Below are positions 7,352 through 14,079 of a stretch of DNA of 14,809 nt, in pieces. The notes beneath the pieces were generated by a model that had not been told where the DNA came from, did no database searches, and saw nothing but the letters and a program-made list of their open reading frames with translations. Position numbers and translations under genes: made by a program. Where the stretch lies: the NCBI GenBank assembly GCA_964409695.1, contig CAYPDX010000032.1, forward strand, positions 1-14,809, written 5' to 3'. This stretch comes from JABDAD01 sp964409695 (GTDB taxonomy: Bacteria > Pseudomonadota > Alphaproteobacteria > Rickettsiales > Rickettsiaceae). Within the stretch, counting starts at the first letter, position 1. Every line of letters begins with the position of its first letter.

Positions 7352-8767
7352 ATGAAAATAACGCCATTTCCTAGATTAAATCAGACAAATGATTTTAAAG
7401 GCGAAGCTGGGCAAGCGTGTACTACACACGTACATAAAGCTGAGTCCTGCGAAAATCGTTTGGATCATTTAAAAATGGAGAATGCTATAACAAAAAGTTG
7501 GATTCAAATTACCTTGTTGTCCTTGGCCATTTCTGGTTTCTATTCTATATTTATCGTTCTTCTAAGATCGCCATATATAACAGAATTTTTCCCTGATAAA
7601 TCAATATTTCAAACAGCCTTAATTGTCCATGTAGATCTTTCAGTATTATTCTGGATGATATGTTTTATCATGATGATTATTAGCACAAAGCTTGATACTA
7701 AGTATGATTCACTTGTAAAAGTTCTTCAAAAACTTGTAACTGGAAGCATAATCCTAATTTTTGTCTCTCCAATAATACCAGACTCAACCCCTTACATGAA
7801 TAACTACATCCCTATATTACATAATTTATTATTCATAATAGGAATCGCATTTTTTATGTCTGTTTTTTTTGTATTTTCTTGTATAGCAACAATGAGCGAA
7901 AAATCTATTTCAATGCCAATAGGAATTGCAGGAATAATCATGTTCTTAAGCTTTTTTATCTCCGGCTACAAACTTTCTGAAATAGATTATCCAATAGACC
8001 AATATAATTATTATGAAATGTTATTTTGGGCTGGAGGTCATATACTTCAATTTATCTATTGCGCTGGATTAATTGTAGTTTGGCTTAAGATGACTAGCAA
8101 AAAAGAGAGTATTAAACCTTTATTATGGCTGAATTGCTTGCTTATTTTACCACTCCCAATTATTCAGTTATTTATAAAAATCGATGGTTCTGATTATTTT
8201 TCACTATTTACTGAACATATGAAAATTTTTGGAGGGATAGCACCTATCTGCACATTATTAGTAATTTTTATTGAAATGATTATTTCTAAAGATTTTCGGT
8301 ATAAACAATATTTTGTGATAGCTAATTCAAAAGAATCTATCAAAAACTATTCATTTATATTATCTTTATCATTATTCTTCTATGGAGGCATTATCGCCTT
8401 AATGGTTAGCGGATTGAATGTTACAATACCAGCTCATTATCATGGATCTATAGTCTCTATATCAATTGCCTTTATGGGTTATATATATCTAACCATTGAT
8501 AGATATTATTCTATTATTAATTTCAAACACGCCACAATTCAGTTAATTACCTATGCTCTTGGCCAAACAATGCATATATCAGCGCTTGCGTACTCAGGTG
8601 GTTATGGAGCTCTCAGAAAGACTCCTGGAGTTGATTTAGCACTAAATGCAAAAATAGCTATGGGGTTTATGGGAGCTGGTGGTTTAATTGCTATTGTTGC
8701 TGGACTAATATTTGTGTATATATGTTCCAAACCAATATTTTTTACAAATCATAAAAAAGAAACATGA
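7352..8767 (+). CDS. Stand-alone heme-copper oxidase subunit I-like membrane protein
   Basis: The 471-residue product has about twelve hydrophobic segments and the histidine pattern of heme-copper oxidase subunit I. His93 (HVDLSVLFWM) fits the low-spin heme ligand of helix 2, His230 (FWAGGHILQF) the first copper-B ligand of helix 6, and His362/His364 (IPAHYHGS) the paired heme ligands of helix 10. The helix 7 His-His pair appears as Glu288-His289 (FTEHMK), so one copper ligand seems altered. No subunit II, III or c-type subunit lies nearby. It resembles orphan cbb3/NO-reductase-like proteins of alphaproteobacteria whose function I do not know. Residues 14-36 are encoded by a palindromic element; an ATG at 7475 (MENAITKSW) is a plausible alternative start that excludes it. 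The gene end overlaps folE by 4 bases. Confidence 0.8.
   Translation: MKITPFPRLNQTNDFKGEAGQACTTHVHKAESCENRLDHLKMENAITKSWIQITLLSLAISGFYSIFIVLLRSPYITEFFPDKSIFQTALIVHVDLSVLFWMICFIMMIISTKLDTKYDSLVKVLQKLVTGSIILIFVSPIIPDSTPYMNNYIPILHNLLFIIGIAFFMSVFFVFSCIATMSEKSISMPIGIAGIIMFLSFFISGYKLSEIDYPIDQYNYYEMLFWAGGHILQFIYCAGLIVVWLKMTSKKESIKPLLWLNCLLILPLPIIQLFIKIDGSDYFSLFTEHMKIFGGIAPICTLLVIFIEMIISKDFRYKQYFVIANSKESIKNYSFILSLSLFFYGGIIALMVSGLNVTIPAHYHGSIVSISIAFMGYIYLTIDRYYSIINFKHATIQLITYALGQTMHISALAYSGGYGALRKTPGVDLALNAKIAMGFMGAGGLIAIVAGLIFVYICSKPIFFTNHKKET
7391..7457. repeat. G+C-rich imperfect palindrome, possible palindromic mobile element
   Basis: GATTTT (7391-7396) pairs with AAAATC (7452-7457), AGCT (7405-7408) with AGCT (7438-7441), and CGTGT (7416-7420) with ACACG (7426-7430) around a five-base loop, with internal mismatches between. 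About half of 7397-7451 is G or C, unlike the AT-rich flanks. Length, imperfect hairpin shape and position in an open frame resemble Rickettsia palindromic elements, which insert in frame into genes. If translation begins at 7352 it encodes residues 14-36; if at 7475 it lies in the leader. No second copy was noticed in this window, so element status is inferred. Confidence 0.5.
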
Positions 8768-9333
8768 TAAATAAACCATCAAAAGAAGAAGCACAAAAAG
8801 CCATACGTACGTTGCTAGAATATATAGGAGAGAACCCTGATAGAGATGGGCTTAAAATGACACCTCACAGAGTGATCAAAAGTTATTCCGAACTCTATTC
8901 AGGCTATTCAATGAATATAGATGAGATATTAAGTACCAAGTTTTTTGATATTGCAGAATTCCATGATTTTATAGTTCTTAAGGATATTAGATTTAAATCT
9001 ACATGCGAACACCACATGCTTCCTATTGTTGGAAAAGTAGATATTGCTTATATGCCATCAAATGCTGTAGTTGGAATTAGTAAACTCGCAAGAGTTGTTG
9101 AAGTTTTTGCAAGGCGCCTTCAAATTCAAGAAAAAATGACTGCTCAAATTGCTGAATCTATTCAAAAACACTTAAACCCAGAGGGTGTAGCAGTGAGAGT
9201 AGCAGCAACACATTTTTGTATGAGCGCTAGAGGAGTTCAGCAGGATAATAGCATAATGGACACAACGCATTATACTGGTATATTTGCTAAAGGAGCAAAA
9301 TATAGGCAAGAATTTATCAAAGTTATTAATTAA
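8764..9333 (+). CDS. folE: GTP cyclohydrolase I
   Basis: FolE converts GTP to 7,8-dihydroneopterin triphosphate, the first step of folate (and of queuosine or other pterin) synthesis; which branch is fed here cannot be told from this window. The 189 residues carry all core motifs: NPDRDGLKMTPHRV near the start, the zinc-binding FKSTCEHHMLP with Cys81 and His84, GISKLARVVEVFARRLQIQE in the middle, and THFCMSARGVQ with the third zinc ligand Cys152. The length is slightly under the E. coli enzyme (222), as is usual for type IA forms with a short N-terminus. The ATG overlaps the stop of the oxidase-like gene (ATGA), and proS begins 8 bases after its stop. Confidence 0.97.
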   Translation: MINKPSKEEAQKAIRTLLEYIGENPDRDGLKMTPHRVIKSYSELYSGYSMNIDEILSTKFFDIAEFHDFIVLKDIRFKSTCEHHMLPIVGKVDIAYMPSNAVVGISKLARVVEVFARRLQIQEKMTAQIAESIQKHLNPEGVAVRVAATHFCMSARGVQQDNSIMDTTHYTGIFAKGAKYRQEFIKVIN

Positions 9334-9341
9334 GGTAGAAG

Positions 9342-10643
9342 ATGGAATTATCTAAATTTTTTATACCAATTCTAAAAGAAAGCCCTCAAGAAGCTCAAAT
9401 CACTTCTCATAAACTTATGCTTAGAAGCGGTATGATTAAACAGGTTGCTTCTGGGATATACTCATGGTTGCCTCTTGGGAATATGGTGTTAAAAAATATA
9501 GAAAAAGTTGTTAGAAAAAATATGAATGAGGCAGGATGTATAGAGCTTTTAATGCCATGCATTCAACCTGCACATTTATGGAAGGAATCAGGAAGGCATG
9601 ATGATTACGGCCCTGAAATGCTTAGAATAACAGATAGGCATGAGAATGAACTACTATTTGGCCCTACAAACGAAGAGCTCATTACTGATATTTTTCGCTC
9701 TACTATCAAATCTTATAAAGAGCTTCCAAAAATTCTCTACCATATTCAGTGGAAATTTAGAGATGAGATAAGACCAAGATTTGGTGTCATGAGAGGAAGA
9801 GAATTTCTTATGAAAGATGCTTATTCTTTTGATATTTCAAAAGAAGCAGCGCTACAATCTTACGATAGAATTTTTGAAAGTTACTGCAAAACATTCAGAG
9901 ACTTGGGTCTAAACGCTATTCCTGTAAGAGCTGATTCTGGACCTATAGGCGGAAGCCATAATCATGAGTTTCATATAGTTGCTGAAACTGGTGAAAGCAC
10001 TCTTTATTATGATAAAAAATTTGAAATATTATCTCAAGATACGCAAATCAGAGTATCTGATCTTCAAAACTTATACGCAGCTACAGATGAATTACATAAG
10101 CCTGAAACATGCTCTGTTGCTGAAAAAGATTTAGTGGTAAAAAGAGGCATAGAAGTTGGGCATATTTTCTATTTTGGAACAAAATATTCTGAAATAATGA
10201 AAAGCTTTGTAAATAGCCACGAAGGAAAATTAGTTCCGGTTGAAATGGGATCATACGGTATAGGAATTTCAAGACTAGTTGCAGCTATAATAGAATCAAG
10301 CAATGATGAAAAAGGTATAATATGGCCACAATCAGTTGCACCATTTAAAGTTTCTGTAATTAACTTAGCTGTTGATGATCCTGAATGTAGGATGGAGTCA
10401 TACAGAATCTACGCAGCTCTTAAACAAGCTCAAGTTGATGTATTGTACGATGAAACATTAGAAAGACCTGGTAGCAAGTTTGCTACAAATGATTTAATAG
10501 GTTCACCTTGGCAAATTATTGTAGGTAGGAAAAAATTACAAACAGGGATTGTTGAATTAAAACACAGGAAAACTGGTGAGACTGAAGATCTTGAACCGAC
10601 TATCGCAATCAACAAAATACTAGCTATCTTAAATGAAAAGTAA
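9342..10643 (+). CDS. proS: Proline--tRNA ligase, short form without editing domain
   Basis: ProRS charges tRNA-Pro with proline. The 433-residue class II enzyme shows motif 1 around residues 31-65 (GMIKQVASGIYSWLPLG onward), the TxE-type loop GPTNEE (107-112), motif 2 FRDEIRPRFG (139-148) and motif 3 GSYGIGISRL (about 305), followed by an anticodon-binding domain beginning near WPQSVAPFKV. Standard bacterial ProRS is about 570 residues because an Ala-tRNA-Pro editing domain sits between motifs 2 and 3; that insertion is absent, the form found in many alphaproteobacteria. The start has an AAGG site at 9333-9336 at suitable spacing. Its end overlaps the LolC/E gene by 11 bases, and proS-lolC-lolD is a familiar alphaproteobacterial order. 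Confidence 0.97.
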   Translation: MELSKFFIPILKESPQEAQITSHKLMLRSGMIKQVASGIYSWLPLGNMVLKNIEKVVRKNMNEAGCIELLMPCIQPAHLWKESGRHDDYGPEMLRITDRHENELLFGPTNEELITDIFRSTIKSYKELPKILYHIQWKFRDEIRPRFGVMRGREFLMKDAYSFDISKEAALQSYDRIFESYCKTFRDLGLNAIPVRADSGPIGGSHNHEFHIVAETGESTLYYDKKFEILSQDTQIRVSDLQNLYAATDELHKPETCSVAEKDLVVKRGIEVGHIFYFGTKYSEIMKSFVNSHEGKLVPVEMGSYGIGISRLVAAIIESSNDEKGIIWPQSVAPFKVSVINLAVDDPECRMESYRIYAALKQAQVDVLYDETLERPGSKFATNDLIGSPWQIIVGRKKLQTGIVELKHRKTGETEDLEPTIAINKILAILNEK

Positions 10644-11439
10644 TTTTGTACTTAGACTTGCTTATAGATATTTTAGCGCAAAGAAAAGCATTAAACTAGT
10701 TTCTTTTATCTCCGGCTTCTCTTTGATGGGAGTTATGCTTGGGGTTGCGGCTTTGATAGTTGTAATGTCTGTTATGGAAGGTTTTCATATTGAACTTACA
10801 TCAAATATTATCAGCCTTGGAGGTGATATTAACATTGCCTCAAACTCTTCAACTAGAATCACTAATTATTCCTCACTTGCATCGGAAATAGAGAAAGTAG
10901 AAGGTGTACAATCAGTTGTCCCGCAGATTCAATCTAAAGCTCTTGCTATATCAGGGTCAAACTCATATGGAGTAATGGTGAGAGGGATGGATATAAAAGG
11001 AATTTTAACCAAATCTCAAATTATAAATCATCAATTACTTGGCGATATTTCGCAGGTAGAAAACACATATAATATAGCTATAGGAAATGAGCTCGCGCAA
11101 AATCTAGGAGCGAGGCTTGGCGATGATATAATATTAATTTGCCCATCTACTGTAAGTACTATGCTTGGAAATTTACCAAGAAAAAAAACCTTTAAACTTG
11201 TAAGTATCTTCTCAAGCGGAATGTTTGATTATGATTCAGCAACAATCATAATGTCTCTTGCATCAGCTCAAAAACTATTCTCATTAAATAATGCAGTAAA
11301 CTATATTGAAATCTATACAGATGATGCAAATAACCCCGAAAATTTTACATCAAAAATACAGAGAATCGTAGGTCCTGAGCTTTATGTTAATAGCTGGAAG
11401 GATAATAATGGTACATTCCTGAACGCTCTTAAAATATAA
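10633..11439 (+). CDS. Lipoprotein-releasing permease LolC/E, N-terminal part (gene split by in-frame stop)
   Basis: These 268 residues are the N-terminal two thirds of a LolC/LolE-type permease, the membrane subunit that lifts lipoproteins out of the inner membrane for LolA. A short cytoplasmic leader (LAYRYFSAKKS) is followed by transmembrane helix 1 with the family motif SLMGVMLGVAALIVVMSVMEGF, then the large periplasmic MacB-type domain. The reading frame ends at TAA 11437-11439 exactly where full-length homologues continue LKIERNVM into helix 2. The following open frame (11449-11880) is in the same reading frame and completes the protein: 268 plus 143 residues equals a normal LolC/E length. 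The gene is therefore interrupted by one nonsense codon, or is a true split gene. As no second permease gene is nearby, this would be the LolF-like single form. Confidence 0.85.
   Translation: MKSNFVLRLAYRYFSAKKSIKLVSFISGFSLMGVMLGVAALIVVMSVMEGFHIELTSNIISLGGDINIASNSSTRITNYSSLASEIEKVEGVQSVVPQIQSKALAISGSNSYGVMVRGMDIKGILTKSQIINHQLLGDISQVENTYNIAIGNELAQNLGARLGDDIILICPSTVSTMLGNLPRKKTFKLVSIFSSGMFDYDSATIIMSLASAQKLFSLNNAVNYIEIYTDDANNPENFTSKIQRIVGPELYVNSWKDNNGTFLNALKI
11437..11439 (+). other. In-frame TAA interrupting the LolC/E gene
   Basis: The codons read AAA ATA TAA ATA GTT TCA ATG ATC, giving K-I-stop-I-V-S-M-I where relatives usually have K-I-E-R-N-V-M. The register is unchanged across the stop, so it is not a frameshift; a single G-to-T change in GAA would create the TAA. 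An ATG nine bases downstream (11449) could allow translational restart. Confidence 0.85.
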
Positions 11440-11448
11440 ATAGTTTCA

Positions 11449-11880
11449 ATGATCACAATCCTAAGCCTTATAATAATTGTCGCTGCTTTTAATATAATTT
11501 CAAGCCAGTTTATGCTTGTAAACGAGAAGAGAAAAGATATAGCTATCCTTAAAACCATGGGAGCAACACCTAGACAAATATTACTTATATTTATAACAAA
11601 TGGCTCTTTTATCGGTATTTTAGGAACGTCTCTCGGAGCACTCCTTGGGATAGGCTTCGCTTCAAATATAGAATCAATTCGTAATTTTCTGCAAAAAATT
11701 ACAAATAGTAATATTTTCGATGCAGCAATCTATTACCTATATCATTTACCGGCTAAAATTATCCCTGGTGATATTTTGATGATTTCGCTTATGAGCGTGT
11801 TATTGTGCATAGTCGCTACAATTTATCCAGCCTATAAGGCAGCTTCCATAGATCCATCTGAGGCTCTAAGAAATGAGTAA
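11449..11880 (+). CDS. Lipoprotein-releasing permease LolC/E, C-terminal FtsX domain part
   Basis: The 143 residues form the C-terminal FtsX-type domain of the LolC/E permease: helix 2 (ITILSLIIIVAAFNIISS), the conserved cytoplasmic coupling stretch EKRKDIAILKTMGATPRQI that touches the LolD ATPase, helix 3, a short periplasmic loop, helix 4, and the closing AASIDPSEALRNE motif. Nothing inside is broken, which suggests either a very recent nonsense mutation upstream or selection to keep the half as a separate protein. The ATG at 11449 has no evident Shine-Dalgarno site but lies 9 bases after the preceding stop, so it could be reached by reinitiation. Its end overlaps lolD by 8 bases. Confidence 0.82.
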   Translation: MITILSLIIIVAAFNIISSQFMLVNEKRKDIAILKTMGATPRQILLIFITNGSFIGILGTSLGALLGIGFASNIESIRNFLQKITNSNIFDAAIYYLYHLPAKIIPGDILMISLMSVLLCIVATIYPAYKAASIDPSEALRNE

Positions 11881-12556
11881 TATTATTTTAAGTTTCGACT
11901 CCGTATCAAAAAGTTTTATTCAAGGCGCAGGCACTGTCCATGTTCTAAATAAAGTGAGCTTTGAGGCAAAGAAAGGTGAGATAATTGCTATTATTGGTGT
12001 ATCTGGTAGCGGGAAATCAACTTTATTACAAATTGCAGGTTTGCTAGATAGACAAACATCTGGCGAAGTTCATATATCAGAGAAAGATACAAAAAAAATC
12101 GCAGAATCTTCGAAATGCAATTTCAGACTTAATAAAATTGGTTTTATATATCAATATCACCATTTGCTTAAAGATTTTAATGCTCGCGAAAATATTGCAA
12201 TGCCAGCTCTAATAGCAGGTAAAGATTATGAAAAATCCTTGATTCTTGCTGATCAATATTTAGCAAAGCTTGGAATGAAAGAACGAGCATTTAATTTTCC
12301 AGGTCAATTATCCGGAGGCGAGCAACAAAGAGTTGCAATTGCCAGAGCTCTTTTTAATAATCCAGAATTGATTCTTGCTGATGAACCAACTGGTAATCTT
12401 GACCCTTCAACAGGAGAAGAGGTTTTTGATATGTTCCTAGAACTTACGAGATCCAAAGGGACTTCTACTATTATAGTCACCCACAACCAATCACTTGCAA
12501 AAAAAGCTGATAAGATATATGAGCTTAAGAGTGGAAGCCTAGTTCAAACTAGTTAG
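11873..12556 (+). CDS. lolD: Lipoprotein-releasing system ATP-binding protein LolD
   Basis: LolD is the cytoplasmic ABC ATPase that drives release of lipoproteins by the LolC/E permease. The 227-residue protein has Walker A GVSGSGKST (42-50, Lys48), Q-loop Gln94 in GFIYQYHHLLKDFNARENI, the ABC signature LSGGEQQ (146-152), Walker B LILADEPTGNLD (166-177, Glu171) and the switch His204 in IIVTHNQ. FIYQYHHLLKDF is a LolD-type Q-loop, separating it from generic MacB or FtsE ATPases. It overlaps the end of the permease by 8 bases. The ATPase is fully intact, which argues that the complex is still used despite the stop codon in the permease gene. It is the last gene of the plus-strand cluster. Confidence 0.96.
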   Translation: MSNIILSFDSVSKSFIQGAGTVHVLNKVSFEAKKGEIIAIIGVSGSGKSTLLQIAGLLDRQTSGEVHISEKDTKKIAESSKCNFRLNKIGFIYQYHHLLKDFNARENIAMPALIAGKDYEKSLILADQYLAKLGMKERAFNFPGQLSGGEQQRVAIARALFNNPELILADEPTGNLDPSTGEEVFDMFLELTRSKGTSTIIVTHNQSLAKKADKIYELKSGSLVQTS

Positions 12557-12613
12557 TATATATATCACAATATTCACATTTTTGTAATATCCGAATTTAC
12601 CAAAAACACCGTC

Positions 12614-12648
12614 ACCTCGCACTAAGATGCGGGGTTCACTCTTTTTTT
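12614..12648 (+). terminator. Hairpin with T-tract after lolD, possible terminator
   Basis: ACCTCGCA (12614-12621) pairs with TGCGGGGT (12628-12635) as an eight-base stem with one G-T pair and the loop CTAAGA; a run of seven T follows at 12642-12648 after a six-base gap. It lies about 60 bases after the lolD stop. The gap before the T-run is longer than ideal. The stem also resembles the dispersed G+C-rich intergenic palindromes (CCCGC...GCGGG followed on one strand by TGACGG) that I associate with rickettsial genomes, so it may be a repeat copy used as a terminator. Confidence 0.45.
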
Positions 12649-12804
12649 CTTCTTAAAAGAATAATCGACTATCTTCTTATACCATTTCCAATTATAAAGA
12701 AGCTTGTAACCCCTTTTTTATATAAGTGCGCTATTAGCATAGAAGCCATCAACATCTACCATACCTTTTTATTTATTTCAATATTTTATTCTGAGTTCGA
12801 TTTA

Positions 12805-12853
12805 ATGGGAGTGAGAGAGGGAAGCTCATTGCCGCTTCCCTCATGCCACCCAT
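12805..12853. repeat. Strong hairpin in the intergenic region
   Basis: GAGGGAAGC (12817-12825) and GCTTCCCTC (12834-12842) form a perfect nine-base stem with an eight-base loop. ATGGG (12805-12809) and CCCAT (12849-12853) extend it after an internal loop of seven against six bases. No T-tract follows on either strand, so a simple intrinsic terminator is unlikely. A dispersed palindromic repeat, a small structured RNA or a remnant of an insertion element are all possible. Confidence 0.5.
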
Positions 12854-12939
12854 GCTAAGATATTAAATAAGGAAAGTAATTTATAAATGCGATACAAATT
12901 AAAAGAATAATAATTCAAAGTATAAATAACTAATTCAGA

Positions 12940-13155
12940 TATAAATGATTTATTATATCTCATAGTGCTTTTAGGGTAATTTCTACCCATACGACCAAAG
13001 TTTTTAAATGCCTAACCAATGGCTCTATAGCACTCCTACGTTTCTGCATAGGCTTTTTCAGGTGTGATTTGTTTCTTTGTATAAGGCGTATAAACCTTAC
13101 TTTTCTTACTATAGTTGTTACCACGATCCGTAAGATCTACAAAAATATCCCCAGC
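12940..13155 (-). pseudogene. IS5-family transposase, C-terminal remnant with frameshifts
   Basis: Read on the minus strand in three successive frames, the segment gives IFVDLTDRGNNYSKKSK and onward to AYAET (stop at 13036-13038), then KRRSAIEPLVRHLK, then NFGRMGRNYPKST. Together these match the end of IS5-group DDE transposases, where a VDxGYRGxNY block is followed by RRSAIEPxIGHLKxxxRMGRNYLKGTxGD; the glutamate in AIEP is the last catalytic acid. At least two frameshifts and the missing N-terminal part make it non-functional. The 3' limit near 12940 is approximate because no terminal inverted repeat could be fixed. Its 5' edge overlaps the last codons of the hypothetical gene at 13137-13517, suggesting that the element's arrival shaped that gene's end. 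Confidence 0.7.
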
Positions 13156-13517
13156 TCATCCAAACCAACACCGATAGCAGTGTCTACTTCTCCTAATCTC
13201 ATGGCTAACAAACTTCCTTCAGCTACCTCTACCGTAGTACCAATTATTGTCATTGAAGTAGTGGTTTGAAAATATAAATCATAAGCATCAACTCCTTCAA
13301 CGACTCCACCAAATATACTTGATAATAGTGGACATAAAGCTTCCGTGCCCTGGGTCAACGCAGTTTTAAATTCACGTAACAACGTTTCTGCCTCATCAAT
13401 TGGCTTAAGCCCGTGAGTAATAGAATAATTATGAACGGGGTGATTCTCAATTAATAAAATAATATCCATTTCCTGAGTTGCAGGATAACGTATAAAATCA
13501 AAAGCTAGTTGTGGCAT
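13137..13517 (-). CDS. Hypothetical acidic protein, second gene of a two-gene cassette
   Basis: I do not recognise this 126-residue protein. It has no signal peptide and no clear membrane helix. It is strongly acidic (roughly 18 Asp/Glu against 5 Lys/Arg) with a central helical stretch (EAETLLREFKTALTQGTEALCPLL) and a C-terminal part rich in Val, Thr and Gly. The ATG at 13517 follows GAGG with 5-base spacing (GAGGTTAAAATG), a clearer ribosome site than most backbone genes here, which supports real translation. It lies 43 bases after the larger unknown gene in the same direction, so the two are probably co-transcribed. The last few codons (LGIFL) overlap, in another frame, the start of the IS5-type transposase remnant, so the natural C-terminus may have been replaced. 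Confidence 0.6.
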   Translation of the reverse strand: MPQLAFDFIRYPATQEMDIILLIENHPVHNYSITHGLKPIDEAETLLREFKTALTQGTEALCPLLSSIFGGVVEGVDAYDLYFQTTTSMTIIGTTVEVAEGSLLAMRLGEVDTAIGVGLDELGIFL

Positions 13518-13560
13518 TTTAACCTCATCTATATATAAAATTTACTAAGCTCTACCAACA

Positions 13561-14079
13561 TTATAATACATCATCTATTGTTAAATCTAAACCTAGTGCA
13601 GAATGCTCAAATGTTGGGATTATTTTGACGGAAAACTCATCACCGTCTAATTCGCCATTCCAAGTGACAGTATCACCACTATGAAAATCTCCCCATGATA
13701 TATCGTCATAAGATGGCCTAGGCGATGAAACTTCTGCATATTGCCATGAAGGGCTAGCCCCTATAGTAAGAACTTGTACATATTGAGTTAATTGTACTGC
13801 AAAACTATAACTAGAAATTGACCCATCCGTATTGCTTTTAGCCGCAGACAAGACACAATATATACTATACTGAGAACCAGAACCCAAAGCTCCAAATATT
13901 CCTCCTAATGTATCAGGACCTGTTGCCATCGTTGTATTTCCACCTCCGGCTATTAAATCAGTAGCTGGTATCTGACTTAATAAAATTTCTCCATCAGGAC
14001 CTTTTTGCGTGTTTCCATACTCTACTATACTCCAATTATTCTTTGACATATTCGTTATATTGCACTTAAGACTATCCAT
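13561..14079 (-). CDS. Hypothetical acidic, beta-rich protein, first gene of a two-gene cassette
   Basis: I do not recognise this 172-residue protein with confidence. It is rich in Gly, Ser, Thr and aromatic residues, poor in Lys, and acidic (about 20 Asp/Glu against 6 Lys/Arg). Alternating hydrophobic patterns suggest mostly beta strands: NITNMSKNNWSIVEYGN near the start, GSQYSIYCVLSAA in the middle and DTVTWNGELDGDEFSVKIIP near the end. No signal peptide or membrane helix is seen. The opening Asn-Trp pattern with a later Gly-rich turn is loosely like aegerolysin-type or lectin-like beta sandwiches, but this is a guess. I chose ATG at 14079 over GTG at 14085 because AGGTAGG lies at good spacing before it. 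A 60-base sample of the gene is about 42% G+C, higher than the backbone, hinting at transfer. Confidence 0.62.
   Translation of the reverse strand: MDSLKCNITNMSKNNWSIVEYGNTQKGPDGEILLSQIPATDLIAGGGNTTMATGPDTLGGIFGALGSGSQYSIYCVLSAAKSNTDGSISSYSFAVQLTQYVQVLTIGASPSWQYAEVSSPRPSYDDISWGDFHSGDTVTWNGELDGDEFSVKIIPTFEHSALGLDLTIDDVL

Larger units (their letters stand above)
12557..12939. other. Non-coding region rich in hairpins
   Basis: About 380 bases after lolD contain no convincing gene on either strand. The region holds three inverted repeats: 12614-12635 (listed as a terminator-like hairpin), 12673-12702 (CTTCTTATA against TATAAAGAAG with one bulged A) and 12805-12853 (listed separately). I checked for tRNA-like T-arms; TTCGATT at 12796-12802 lacks pairing arms. 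The region looks like a decayed or repeat-filled spacer between the conserved cluster and the accessory segment. Confidence 0.5.

Noticed and set aside
10081..10615. Minus-strand open frames within proS
   Set aside because: Antisense shadows of a fully conserved ProRS frame.
12668..12760. Tiny minus-strand open frame (MLIAHLYKKGVTSFF and following)
   Set aside because: Fewer than 30 codons, no Shine-Dalgarno site and no recognised family; hydrophobic runs are common by chance in AT-rich DNA.
12791..12804. TTCGATT resembling a tRNA T-loop
   Set aside because: The flanking bases do not pair as a T-arm and no acceptor or anticodon arm can be placed.
13069..13269. Plus-strand open frame of 66 codons
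   Set aside because: It runs antisense to the IS5-type remnant and to the hypothetical gene, and has no coding features of its own.
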